From Closterium sp. Naga37s-1 (taxonomy: Eukaryota > Streptophyta > Zygnematophyceae > Desmidiales > Closteriaceae): a stretch of 64,000 nt of DNA. A program made the position numbers and the translations under genes. The notes beneath the pieces were generated by a model, which worked only from the letters and a program-made list of their open reading frames with translations, did no database searches and was not told the origin of the DNA. The stretch lies in assembly GCA_947471745.1 (NCBI GenBank), contig CANJKZ010000172.1, positions 1,508,501 through 1,572,500 of the forward strand. Reading direction: 5' to 3'. Shown one piece after another: positions 43,301 through 54,470 of the stretch (position 1 is its first letter; every line of letters starts with the position of its first letter).

Positions 43301-45669
43301 GCTTCCCCAGCACCTCTAGCACCAGTAGCTCCAGTACCTCCAGCTTTATAGCCTCCACCACCAGGACTGCCTTGCCTAACAACCCAGTCGCGAAGCTGCT
43401 GCGGCGAGAGAGTCTCCTGGCGACAAGAGTGCTGCTGCTTTCCAACGCCAGAACTTCCAGTAGGAGCACCCTCAACTCCACCGCCACTAGGACTCGTAGT
43501 ACCCCCAGTGTCAGCACCCCCAGAACCGGGACCCCCAGAATCAGCACCCTCAGAACCAGCATCCCCAGACTCAGCACCCCCAGAACCAGCACCCCCAGAC
43601 TCAGCAACCCGCGGACCATTATCCCCAGAGTCCGCACCCTCAGGGTCCCCACCCCCAGCAGCACCAAAGTCCGCAGCGACAGGCTGCAGAGGCGGCGAAG
43701 ACGGCCGAGGCGGAAAACTAGGAGGGGTCTCCAAGTGCGGGGAGCGGCGACTGGCCACCGTGTCGTCAGCAGCGGGGTCACCCCCCTCAGCTGGGCCAGA
43801 GGTGTCAGAGGAGACCTCCAAAGGCTCAACCAAGGGGGGTGGGTCGACCTGAGACACACCTGAGGGAGCAGGATCCTGTGGGGGGAGGGGGTTTACTTGG
43901 GGGGACCTGGGACCAAGAAGAGGGGCGGCGGAAAGAGTGGGGAGGACACGTGCGGGTGGAGACAGTAGAAGCAGACCGACTCTTCAAAGGTGACGTCTTG
44001 TGAGGACAGGACCCGGCGCGAGGCAGGGTGGTAAAAATGCCAGGGCGGGGCGTCGGTGGGGAATCCAAGGAAGACACAGTGGAAAGTGCGAGGAGAGAGC
44101 TTGCTCGCGGTGGTATCCCAGACAAGGGAGAGCGCACCCCAGACCCGAAACGCCGACGCATCGCCAACCTTCCCCGTCCAACGCAGTGTAGGCGAGGTCT
44201 CTGGCACAGAGACACGGGGCCAGAGGTTGAGCTGATGCGCGGCGTATCGGACCACAAACAGCCACAGAAAATGGAGAGCAACCGCATGGATCATGGAGGT
44301 GCGAGCAACTTCCATGACCAAGCCAATGCGACAATCAGCAATCCCATTCTGCTGTGGAGAGGCTGGAAGCGTGAACGTCTGGGCGATGCCCTCCGCACGA
44401 CAAAAGTCCCAAAGGAGGCCGGAGGTTTACTCACCGCCTCTGTCAGAGTGAAGTTACAGGATCGGGAGGTCCTGCTGAAACCTCGTGCTCAGCTGGCGAC
44501 AATCAGGGATGATCGAGTCGATCAAAACACCGCGGACATCCGCCTTGCTTCGCAAGAAAGTAGCACTCCTGGTTCTATCCACGGACGCGGGCTGGGCCTC
44601 ACACGTCCATGTGGAGAGTCTGCAGAGGAGCAGTGGTCGGCGGAAACGAGGAGTGAGGAGCAGCGCGCGGCCGCCCCTCGACGCACAGAAGGCACGGCGG
44701 TGCAAGCGAGCGCGGGAGTGGGGGCAGGGACCTGGGGAGGCCAGAGACAAAGAGACGCGAGGGCATGCCACAAAGGCGCGGCAGAGAGGGGTGACCAAGA
44801 CGGTGGTGCCAGAGGAGATTCTGGTGCAAGAGTAGCCGACACAAACAAGACGCAGCTAACTGACCCGACTCAGCCACCTGACCTGACGCAGCCACCTGTG
44901 CAGACTCAGTAGTCAGTGTGTACAGGCCAGACCCAAGCCTCCGAGTGAACGTGGCGAGGTGCCTGTTAATGCATGAGTCCGTACGGATCGCCACAAGCTC
45001 ACCCCTAGGAGTAGTCACAGTGACAAACTGGTCTTGGAGGACAGCGTTACTCACCAAGTTCTTAGAGAACGAAGGGAGGTGGAAACCTGTGGGCGAGCCT
45101 GAGGGAGCTGCCGGACACAGGAGAACTGTGGAGGCACGTGCTACAACTGGGCCCCCAGAGGGGTCAGCCAGAGAGATCGGGACAGGTGTAGTGAGCGGTG
45201 TGACTGTGGTGCAGTCGCGGAAGAAGCAGCGAGTCGCGCCTGAGTCAAGCATAAAGGTGTGCAAAGCCTCTACAGAAACTGCACCTGTGCTACCAGGCTC
45301 ACAAGCACCTAGAATAATAGCCTTTGCATTACCAGGGACGCGTTGCTGAGAAACCCACTCGTGAAGCTGCTGCGGTGAGAGGGTCTCTTGCTGAAGCTGC
45401 TGTCCAGTACCTCTAGCACCATAACCTCCACCACCAGGACGGCCTTGCTGAATAACCCACTCACGAAGCTGCTGTGGTGAGAGAGTCTCATGGCGACGAG
45501 ACCGCCGCTGCTGTCCAGTACCGCCAGCCCGCATGAAATCCCATGCTCCAGGACTAGAGCGGCCTCGCCAAACAACCCATTTGCGAAGCTGCTGCGTCGA
45601 TAGAGTCTCCGGATGAAACTGCTGCTGCTGTCCACCGCCAGACGTTGCGACGACTGTGATAGTGGCCAT
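40380..45669 (-). pseudogene. Copia C polyprotein, frameshifted, lacking gag core
   Basis: In element order: ATG at 45669 with MATITVVATSGGGQQQQ, three copies of an ETLSPQQLREWV-type module, protease LDSGATRCFF, integrase WHHRLGHPSL and CLLC, ending at LHMDV (44599). A frameshifted integrase core follows (44454-44800 in another frame; SMIHAVALHFLW region 44321-43893). Then a long Gly/Ala linker with SPQQLRDWV (43857-42340), an RT part with GMWIFRVKRPPGSPP and LDFSIAFLQGS (42222-41650), an RT/RNase H part (41473-41036; the YVDD region is reduced to YINDL) and the last RNase H strands (40685-40503). The UBN2 gag domain present at the start of family B is absent, so even an intact copy would need gag from elsewhere. 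Confidence 0.8.
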
Positions 45670-46600
45670 GACAGGCAGTGGCAGTCAGTAGCAGCACGCA
45701 AGGGCGTCAGAAGCGACCGCTGTAGTTGCAGCTGTAGCAGTAGCGATAGTCGCTGTAGTGGCAGGGCAGCGCACGGGCTGCAGGGCAGGGCAGTGCGCAG
45801 GCTGCAGGGCAGGGCGGCGCGCGGGCTGCAGGGCAGGGCGGTGCGCGGTATGCAAGGCAAGGCGGCGCGCGGGCTGCAGGGCTACACGGGCAGGGCAGCA
45901 CGCGGGCTGCAGGGCGTGCAGGCAGCAGGGCAGTGCAGCGCGCGGGCTGCAGGGCAGGGCGGCGCGCGAGCAGCAGGGCAGGGCGGCGAGCGGACTGCAG
46001 TGCAGCGGGGCACGGGCAGCAGGGCAGGGCGCGCGTAGGCAGTGCACATGCGGGCAGGGCGCATGTAGGCGGCGCGCGTGCGGGCAGGGCGCACGTAGGC
46101 AGTGCGCGTGGGCAGCGCGCATGCGGGCAGAGCGCGCGTAGGCAGCGGGCGTGCGGGTAGAGCGTGCATGGGCAGCGCGCGTGCGGGCAGGGCGCAAGCT
46201 GCGCGCGTGCATGGCGCAGGTTGTGCGCGGCGAGCAGGGCAGCGCGTGGCGTGTAGGGCAGCATGCGGTGAGCAGGGCAGCGCACGGCGAGCAGGGCAGC
46301 GCGCGGCGAGCAGGGCAGCGTGCGGCGAGTAGGGTAGCGCGCGGCAAGGAGGGCAGCACGCGGCAAGCAGGGCAGCGCGGCGAGCAAGGCAGCGCGGCGA
46401 GCAGGGCAGTACGGGCAGCAGCGCAGCACGCACGGCAGCAGGGCAGCGCGCGGCGGGGAAGAGCGGGGCAAGGTAGCGCGACAGCGCTAGGCAGGGCAGG
46501 GCAGCAGCGCGCGGCTAGAAAGGTAGCGCGCGACGGCAGCAACTCCTGAGGCAGTAGGTACGGTTGGTGGGCCCTAACGGAGCGGTCTTACTGAGGGACC
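45670..46600 (-). repeat. GC-rich repeated leader of copia C
   Basis: Irregular GCAGGGCAGCGCGCGGC-type words are reiterated, comparable to the leaders at 13622 and 29938. No gene is called. Confidence 0.7.
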
Positions 46601-46614
46601 TGCTCTGAATACCA
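46601..46614 (-). promoter_or_regulatory. Primer-binding site of copia C
   Basis: On the minus strand TGGTATTCAGAGCA follows the LTR directly. It is the initiator Met tRNA complement with one extra T. Confidence 0.7.
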
Positions 46615-46742
46615 TGTCAGAAATAGAACGTAGGAATGATTGACTGGTAGGGAAGAGTGAGTACAAGGACTAGGAATGACCTAAGGTGTTGTACTTAGAG
46701 TATGCCCCACTACAGCCTAGAGATAACAAATGCAATTTGACA
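46615..46742 (-). repeat. 5' LTR of copia C
   Basis: 128 bp, the partner of 40087-40215, ending next to the primer-binding site. Confidence 0.85.
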
Positions 46743-46747
46743 TGAAA

Positions 46748-47148
46748 GGAATAAGCAGAATAAGAGAACTCACTCTCTTAGTTACCTTATTTACCTGGAT
46801 AGAAGAACTCGTATAAGAGTCATGCAAGGAAAGGGAGGTACCAACACCTTAATTCAGGGTCATCAAGGTATTTTACCCTGATATTATTGGCCCCCTGTTG
46901 CACATAATCTGACAAGGGCCAGCAAGACAGGGATTTGCTTATTGTGATTAGTTGATGCCTGCCACTTATGTTCACACCCCCCCCTCCCCGCCCTCCCCCC
47001 ACTTATTTCACTAAAGTATGGTCTGGTATTCACTAAAAGCCCTGGACTCTGGAGGGCATATATTCAAAACCTACCTAGGGCATTCTATGTTGTAGAATGT
47101 TCTTCCCCAGTCCACCTGAAGCAGTCCCACTGCATCCCTACCGCATCC
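46748..47148. other. No gene seen
   Basis: This is the pre-insertion neighbour of copia C and the 3' flank of the truncated recA copy. The stretch ACCTGAAGCAGTCCCACTGC near 47116-47135 is the empty site matching the hAT element insertion at 54471. Confidence 0.5.
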
Positions 47149-47520
47149 CTACTGCATGCCCCTGTCTATCCCATGGTATGCATCGTCATCAGAGAAGGGT
47201 GGTGGGTCCAAGTCACTCTCTTCATCTGATACCACCTCCTCCTCCACCGGTGCCACATGCTCCCGCACTAGCTGCACCGCGTTCGAACAGCAAGAGGGAA
47301 CATGAGGGAGAAAGGGGGAGAAGAGGGAGGTGGGCCCAGAGGAATTGAAGAGGGCGCGCAGGTGGGAGGGGGGGCGACGTGTGGGGCCGGGATGGATCGT
47401 ATGACAGAATGCTGAGAAGGTGTCATGGCAAGGCAGGCATAGCATAACACGCGACACACCATGGCATGACACGAGCTTCACAAATCGCATCGTAGCACAA
47501 ACAAGAGGGAAGAGGGAGAT

Positions 47521-47668
47521 GGCAAGAGGTCGAGAGGGCAAGAGGTCGAGAGGGCAAGAGGTCGAGAGGGCAAGAGGTCGAGAGGGCAAGAGGTCGAGAG
47601 GGCAAGAGGTCGAGAGGGCAAGAGGTCGAGAAGGCAAGAGGTCGAGAGGGCAAGAGGTGGAGAGGGCA
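47521..47668. repeat. 16-bp minisatellite in the last intron of truncated recA
   Basis: About nine tandem copies of AAGAGGTCGAGAGGGC lie between exons 12 and 13 of the truncated copy. They are absent from the matching intron of the full gene. Confidence 0.9.
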
Positions 47669-47860
47669 AGAAAGCAAGAGAGAGACAGGCTCTATCGCTC
47701 CACGTCGCTGCGCACATATGTGCTGTAGGTGAAGGGGAATGATTGGGGCTTGACGCAGTATGTAAGGAATGCGGGCAGCACAGGGGCACATAAAGTAACC
47801 TGCTGGATCTTGAAATGCTGGACCAGAAATTCCCGTCTACGGAACATGTACCAAGTCAAG

Positions 47861-48503
47861 TGTAGACATTGCTGGTCAGTGTAGACATTGCTGGTCAGTG
47901 TACACATTGCTGGTCAGTGTACACATTGCTGGTCAGTGTACACATTGCTGGTCAGTGTACACATTGCTGGTCAGTGTACACATTGCTGGTCAGTGTACAC
48001 ATTGCTGGTCAGTGTACACATTGCTGGTCAGTGTACACATTGCTGGTCAGTGTACACATTGCTGGTCAGTGTACACATTGCTGGTCAGTGTACACATTGC
48101 TGGTCAGTGTACACATTGCTGGTCAGTGTACACATTGCTGTTCAGTGTACACATTGCTGGTCAGTGTACACAGTGCTGGTCAGTGTACACATTGCTGGTC
48201 AGTGTACACAGTGCTGGTCAGTGTACACAGTGCTGGTCAGTGTACACATTGCTGGTCAGTGTACACAGTGCTGGTCAGTGTACACATTGCTGGTCAGTGT
48301 ACACATTGCTGGTCAGTGTACACATTGCTGGTCAGTGTAGACATTGCTGGTCAGTGTACACATTGCTGGCCAGTGTACACATTGCTGGCCAGTGTACACA
48401 TTGCTGGTCAGTGTACACATTGCTGGTCAGTGTAGACATTGCTGGTCAGTGTACACATTGCTGGTCAGTGTACACATTGCTGGTCAGTGTACACATTGCT
48501 GGT
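47861..48503. repeat. 19-bp satellite, about 34 copies
   Basis: The unit is TGTACACATTGCTGGTCAG, with variants TGTAGAC, CACAGTG and CTGGCC. Each unit boundary creates the palindrome GTGTACAC. The unit has no stop in any plus-strand frame, which generates three long spurious reading frames. It lies in the same intron as the 16-bp array. Confidence 0.95.
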
Positions 48504-48954
48504 CTCTGTAACACTGCCTTGTGAGCCGACCCAGCAGTCATGAGTGGGGGCATGCTGACCTTTGGGAGCTTGTGGCGTGAGCAGGGTATTGAGGGGAGTG
48601 AAGAGGCGCACTGACCTGCTCGAGCTCGTCACACACATGCGGGTTCTCGTTCAGGAACGTGATGGCGTTCTCCCGCCCTTGCACCCTGCCATGGCGCGCA
48701 CACGGAGCATGGGGGACGGAGACAAGGAGAACGGGAGAGTGGGGGAAGGAGGAGCGGTGGTCAAGGAGGGAGGGGCAAATGGAAGAGGTAGAAAGGGAGG
48801 TTGGAGGGGTGGGGAAGAGGGTTGGAAATAGGTGAGCTGAGTACGTGCAGTGGCATTTGGAGGGAGAGTGAGTGGGAGCTAGCAGCAGTGGTGGTGGCGA
48901 TAGGTGGGGGCATGAGAATGAACTGGTAATCGTACTCCACTACAAACCATTGCC

Positions 48955-49690
48955 GCACTTCATGTCCCCTCCTCACCTCATGCCCCCCCTTCTCACCTCA
49001 TGCCCCACCTTCTCACCTCATGCCCCCCCCCTCTCACCTCATGCCCCCCCCTTCTCACCTCATGGCCCCCCCCTCTCACCTCATGCCCCCCCCCCTCTCA
49101 CCTCATGACCCTATTTTCTCACCTAAACCACTCCCATTTCTCACCTCTCTCCCTTTCTCAGCTCATCTCCCCCCCTCTCACCTCATCCCCCCCCCCTCTC
49201 ATCTCATCCCCCAGCCTTCTCACCTCATCCCACCTCATCCCCCTCCTTTCTCACCTCATTCCCTTTTTTCTTACCTCATTTCCCCCTTTCTCACCTCATC
49301 TCCTCCCTTCTCACCTCATCCCCCCCCCTTCTCACCTCGTCCCCCCCTTTCTCACCTCATCCCACTCCCTCTCACCTCACCCACCCTCCTCACCTTACCC
49401 CTCCCCACCCTCCCCCCTTCTCACCCCCCCCCCATGCTCTCACCGAAAGCTCTCCTCTCTCCGCATTCCCCCTGTCACAGCATGCCCCGCCCCCCTCACC
49501 CCATGCCCCGCCCCTCTCATCACATTCCCTCCCCCCCCCCTCGGACCACATTTCCCCCCGCCCCTCTCCCCGCATCTCGTCCTTAGCTGCACCAGTAGCC
49601 GTTCCCTCTAACCTTCCCCCTCTACTCACTTTCCCCCTCTACTCACTTTCCCCCTCCCCCACTCATATCCCCCCCTCCTCCTCTTCTCAC
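48955..49690. repeat. Polypyrimidine tract with CTCACCTCAT-C(n) units
   Basis: This long C/T-rich stretch of irregular TCTCACCTCATGCCCCCC units lies in the intron between exons 11 and 12 of truncated recA. The full gene has a shorter regular version at 56421. Confidence 0.85.
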
Positions 49691-50394
49691 TCCCCCGCCG
49701 CTCTCCGCTCACCGCATGTCGTCCCTGAAGCTGTACCACGACCCCTTCCTCTCCACCTTCTTCAGCTCCTCCGCACAGTCCAGCACACACCCCTGCTCCG
49801 CGCACACAGGCCGCACAAGGGGGGCAGAGGGGGCAGAGAGAGCAGAGGGGGCAGATGCGGAAGAGGGGGAAGAGGGGGAAGAGGGGGAAGAGGGGGAAGA
49901 GGGGGCAGAGGGGGCAGAGGGGGCAGAGCATGAAGCATATGCATGGCAATTCCAGGATCATGGTAAGGTTCAGGCATGATGAGAAGAAAACAAGGACAAC
50001 AACTGCAAGAACAGAAATCAGAAGCAGAATAGAACCAGTGGAGTGCGGAAAGGGGTTGAGGAAATGCGATAGAGAGGGGTAAGAGAGGGGTGCATGGTGG
50101 TGTAAGGTTCTGGTGACTAAGACTGCCTGCAAAAGATTAGTCGGGGAGGCTGCACCCACATGCGAAGGAGAGGAGAAGGGAGAAGCGGAGGAGAGGAGAG
50201 GAGCGGGGGAGAGGAGCGGGGGAGAGGAGCGGGGGAGAGCGTGGGGCCTGAGGTGAGGTGAGGTGAGGCGAGGTGAGGGGAGGTGAGGTGAGCGAGGTTA
50301 CCGCGTGGGAGATGCCGGTGCCAAAGAGTAGGTCGAACTCCGCTGTGCGCAGTGGTGCACTCACCTGCCATGCCGGGCAAGGGGGGAGGGCAGG

Positions 50395-50650
50395 AAGGGG
50401 GGAGGGCAGGCAGGGGGGGGGCAGGCAGGGGGGGGGCAGGCAGGGGGGGGGCAGGCAGGGGGGGCGGCATGCAGGGGGGGAGGGCAGGCAGGGGGGAGGG
50501 CAGCAAGAGGGAACGGGGAATCACCAGGGCGCATGCATGGGGAGCTGGTCCATGCATGGGGAGCTGGTCCATGCATGGGGAGCTGGTCCATGCATGGGGA
50601 GCTGGTCCATGCATGGGGAGCTGGTCCATGCATGGGGAGCTGGTCCATGC
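50395..50650. repeat. G-rich tract followed by six copies of a 19-bp unit
   Basis: GGCAGGCAGGGGGGG words run from about 50395 to 50510. Six copies of CATGCATGGGGAGCTGGTC follow (50532-50645). The full gene has one related copy near 57327-57350, so the unit expanded after duplication. Confidence 0.88.
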
Positions 50651-51497
50651 ATTGAGTGCCAGGTGTGGTGATGGGCATGTTGCTAGGAGATTGACTGGCC
50701 AGGCATATGAGAAAGAGGAACAGGTGGCAAGAAGCTTCATGGGTGTGTGTGTCACGTAACATGGGGCATGGGAGTGCAGGGGTGGGGGAAGGAGGGCATG
50801 TGTGCGTGCTTGCCTTGCTCTTGGCCACCTTGCAGCGCACACGAATACCCATGTCTGACTCGTCCTTGGCCTGCCATGGGGACATAACAATGTTGGGACA
50901 GAAGAGAACGATGCAGGCAGGGTTGATTCGATAGCTCTCACACGTGAATCGGACCCCATGCAGAGCAGAGCACCACGTGTACAGGGCGGTGCAACAAGGG
51001 CCGCGTTCACCAATCGCCACATGATCCTTGCACTCATGGATCTCACTCGCTGCCCAGCCCACACACGATGGTGATTGGCTGCACTCACGGATTTGATTTT
51101 GCCAATACTGCGCAGGTCAAGGCGCACAGAGGCAAAGTAGCGCAGAGAAGTGCCGCCCGTGGTGGTCTCGGGACTACCGAAGGCAAAGCCTCCCGTGTTG
51201 ATCTGCACGGGGTGTCACAGCAGCACGGCAGCACACGTGGATGATGGGAGGCGGGAAGTGGGGGGAGAGAAGGGGGAAAGAGGTGAAAGGGAGATTTAGA
51301 CGAGGGGGGTGTGGGAAAGGAGGAGGCAGGGGTAAGGGAAGGGAGGCGGGGGGAGAAAGAGTGACATGGGTGTGTGCAGGTTGTGAATCTGATGTCTCAG
51401 TGTGGATAGTGATGGAGGTGGGCGGGGGCAGGGGGGCATAAGGCCACATGAACTTGGCTCATTCCCTGCCTCAAGGCGGGTGAGTGGAGGCAAGTGG

Positions 51498-52577
51498 CAC
51501 GGTGGCATGGTGGCATGGTGACATGATGACATGGTGACATGGTGACATGGTGACATGGTGACATGGTGACATGGGGGCATGGTGACATGGTGACATGGTG
51601 ACATGGTGACATGGGGGCATGGTGGCATGGTGGCATGGTGGCATGGTGACATGGTGGCATGGTGACATGGTGGCATGGTGTCATGGTGGCATGGTGACAT
51701 GGTGGCATAGTGACATGGTGACATGGTGGCATGGTGGCATGGTTACATGGTGGGCATGGTGACATGGTGGCATGGTGGCATGGTGGCATGGTGGCATGGT
51801 GGCATGGTGGTATGGTGGCATGGTGACATGGCGACATGGTGACATGGTGACATGGTGACATGGTGACATGGTAACATGGTGACATGGTGACATGGTGGCA
51901 TGGTGACATGGTGGCATGGTGACATGGTGACATGGTGACATGGTGACATGGTGACATGGTGACATGATGACATGGTAACATGGTGGCATGGTGGCATGGT
52001 GACATGGTGATATGGTGACATGGTGGCATGGTGACATGGTGGCATGGTGGCATGGTGGCATGGTGGCATGGTGGCATGGTGGCATGGTGACATGGTGGCA
52101 TGGTGACATGGTGGCATGGTGACATGGTGGCATGGTGACATGGTGGCATGGTGACATGGTGACATGGTGACACGGTGAAACGGCAACACGGTGGCATGGG
52201 GTGACATGGTGACATGGTGACATGGTGGCGTGGTGGCATGGTGGCATGGTGGCATGGTGGCATAGTGACATGGTGGCATGGTGACATGGTGGCATGGTGG
52301 CATGGTGGCATGGTGGCATGGTGACATGGTGGCATGGTGGCATGGTGGCATGGTGGCATGGTGGCATGGTGACATGGTGGCATGGTGGCATGGTGGCATG
52401 GTGGCATGGTGGCATGGTGGCATGGTGGCATGGTGGCATGGTGACATGGTGGCATGGTGACATGGTGGCATGGTGGCATGGTGGCATGGTGGCATGGTGG
52501 CATGGTGACATGGTGACATGGTGGCATGGTGGCATGGTGGCATGGTGACATGGTGGCATGGTGACATGGTGGCATGG
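51498..52577. repeat. 9-bp minisatellite, about 120 copies of two variants
   Basis: CATGGTGGC and CATGGTGAC alternate irregularly over 1.08 kb in the intron between exons 7 and 8 of truncated recA, with rare other variants (CATGATGAC, CATGGTAAC, CATAGTGAC). The His/Met/Pro/Cys-rich minus-strand frames are artefacts of the 9-bp unit. Confidence 0.95.
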
Positions 52578-52997
52578 ATACAGGGATGACGGAGTGCATG
52601 TGCGAGTGCACATAGAGACGCGATCAGCCAAGCGAGGACAGACAGCTCGTCCGTACAACCAGCTTGTGTGACTTGACGTGCCCATACACCACGCCCCCAA
52701 ATCACCACGCCCCCAGATCACCGCGCCCACACATCACCACGCCGTCCTCCCCATCTCTTCCTCCACCCCTTCTCCCCCTTTCTTTCCCCCATTCCGCACC
52801 TTCTGGCGCATCTGGTTGAGGAAGATGACAGTGCACTTGGACCTGCTCGCAGTCGCGCTCAGCTTCTTGAGCACCTTGGACATCAGGCGCGCCAGCAGCC
52901 CTATCGACTCCTGCCCCATCTCGCTCTGAGAGTGCCGTGGTTGTGCGGGGTGTGCACGCATGGGAGGGGGAGGGCCGTATGGGTGGCATGGTGGTGG

Positions 52998-53588
52998 GCA
53001 CTAGCTGCTTTCACGGCTTGGCGACCTGGAGGGAATGTCAGGGGCAAAGCTGTTCACCCCTGATGAGTGGCCGCTGGAACGTGGAGAGAGGAATGTGAGA
53101 TGCCTCCAGTGGCTGGAGTCCCTGGTCATACTCTTCAAGGCCGACATGTGTGAGGAAATCCTGCCAGGTAAGCACGAAATTCCATAAACGTTGCATGTGT
53201 GTGCTTGTCATTGTCAGTGAGCCGCTACATCGTTGTATCCTCGTATGTGATGTAACGCTTTGCTCTTAATGTCTTATTCCTTTGTTTTGCGTTTCCTCCC
53301 CCGCCAGGAATCAACAAGCGACTTGCGGTGAAGGAGCTGCGCATGTTCACCTCGGTGGTTGCAGCATCCAACAAGAACGAGCGTAGCTTCCACGCGGGAC
53401 TCACCGCCATGCTGAAGAAAACAGACTGGCGCGACAACTACCCGAACCTGGTGCAGTTGTGGGTGGCGGTAGCTGTTCTGCCGCTGAGCACCATGGAGTG
53501 CGAGAGAGGGTTCTCCCGGCATAACATTATCAAGTCGTGGCAGCGAGGGTCGTTGAAGGATGCGAGGCTTGGAGATCTCACGGAATGA
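52998..53588 (+). pseudogene. hAT transposase 3' end with dimerisation domain (hAT2)
   Basis: Exon 1 (similarity from about 53040 to 53167) reads KLFTPDEWPLERG and RCLQWLESLVILFKADMCEE. An intron with GTAAGC/CCGCCAG ends spans 53168-53307. Exon 2 (53308-53588) gives INKRLAVKELRMF, then YPNLVQLWVAVAVLPLSTM, ECERGFSRHNIIKSW and a TGA at 53586-53588. This is the C-terminal hAT family dimerisation domain, needed for transposase multimers. Everything upstream is missing: the left edge coincides with the end of the recA duplication. The fragment's splice sites and frame are intact. Confidence 0.82.
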
Positions 53589-54462
53589 GCCTCATGGAGT
53601 ATGAGCTGAACTAGGAAGAGTTTGTGGGGATCTGGAGGAGCTACAAGAAGCACAAACCCCACAGCAACGCTCCTATCACTGCAGGGAAGCAACAGAGCAG
53701 GCAGGGCAAGGAGCCTGTGGATGAGGAGACAGTATTAGTCGACCTAGGAGATGATGATGCATGTGATAGTGATGATGATGGATTCAATGAGCAGCCTAGA
53801 TAGGATATGAATAGTATGTTATGGTAGTAAGTATGTATGTATGTAGTAGGCACTCGTTGCTTGCTTTTAACGTACACTTACAAATATATTGACAAAGATT
53901 CGCATGAGGGTAGGCTTCGATACAAACTGATGAATGAAGGTCCCCTTTGAAAAATTGAAAAATTTCTAAGCGTTTATTGCTTTCAAATTTGCGTATTGTG
54001 AAAGCGAAGCTGACTGTAATGCAATTTTGTGCATCGTCGAAGCGCGGTATTCGCCTTCTCCGAATATATAATGTGGGCTGGGGTCATTCTTCCCCCACCC
54101 ACGTCTCTCATTTTTAATGAGAACGATGCCAATTGCTACAGAAGCAAGCTTTCTCAATACACTGGACAATCAGAGTGCTTCACATTATTTTGCTGAATGA
54201 TCGGCCTACACACTGAAAATTTTTGAACATTCAGGCTAGATAGGGGCCCCAAAAAAAAACTTTCAGAAATCAGCATAAAGCTGACTTATGGGGGCCTGCT
54301 AAGTGTTATCAGCTGAGTCCTGTCAGCCATCTATGTAAACTCGCCACTTCTAATTAATCTCTAAAAACTAATTCCATATGCAAAACACTAAACATTTTCT
54401 ATGCTAAAACACCCCTGAAGCATCGTCTTCCCCATGTAAGCGTCATTCGGTCTTCTGAAGCA
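53589..54462. other. No gene seen; AT-rich flank
   Basis: This is hAT2 3' untranslated sequence and flank with GTAT repeats near 53830. Nothing else is recognised. Confidence 0.5.
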
Positions 54463-54470
54463 GCCCCAGT

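Larger units (their letters stand above)
40087..46742 (-). mobile_element. Copia element C, minus strand, with 5-bp target duplication
   Basis: The left LTR 40087-40215 and right LTR 46615-46742 both read TGTCA to TGACA. The flanking TGAAA at 40082-40086 and TGAAA at 46743-46747 form a perfect target-site duplication, so this is a single clean insertion. The LTRs are visibly diverged (about 85% by eye), which indicates an old insertion, in line with its broken frames. Confidence 0.88.
47149..52925 (-). pseudogene. Truncated duplicate of the plastid recA gene (seven 3' exons)
   Basis: Exons corresponding to exons 7-13 of the full gene, minus strand: 52800-52925, 51089-51202, 50814-50870, 50302-50364, 49713-49792, 48616-48685 and 47149-47271. 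Each has the same length as its partner (126, 114, 57, 63, 80, 70, 123 bp), keeps phase, and has usable splice sites, including the GC donor after the 57-bp exon. Joined, they encode the RecA core from [15 protein letters not shown] to the acidic C-tail. Differences include GGTSL for GGNAL in loop L2, and NEN for NNN. The exons with the ATP-binding motifs are absent; similarity ends at about 52997, where hAT sequence starts. It is probably a non-functional partial duplicate. Confidence 0.82.

Noticed and set aside
47861..48503. Regular short repeats suggesting a CRISPR array
   Set aside because: Units are contiguous with no unique spacers, and the context is eukaryotic.
47868..48524. Three overlapping reading frames of 150-208 codons rich in Cys/His/Trp
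   Set aside because: They come from a 19-bp satellite without stop codons. No composition shift, start context or homology supports a protein.
48562..48831. Small plus-strand gene with an Arg/Gly-rich product
   Set aside because: It is antisense to recA exon 12 of the truncated copy and low-complexity beyond it.
51397..52730. Long minus-strand frames rich in His, Met, Pro and Cys
   Set aside because: They are produced by the 9-bp minisatellite inside a recA intron, in more than one frame at once.
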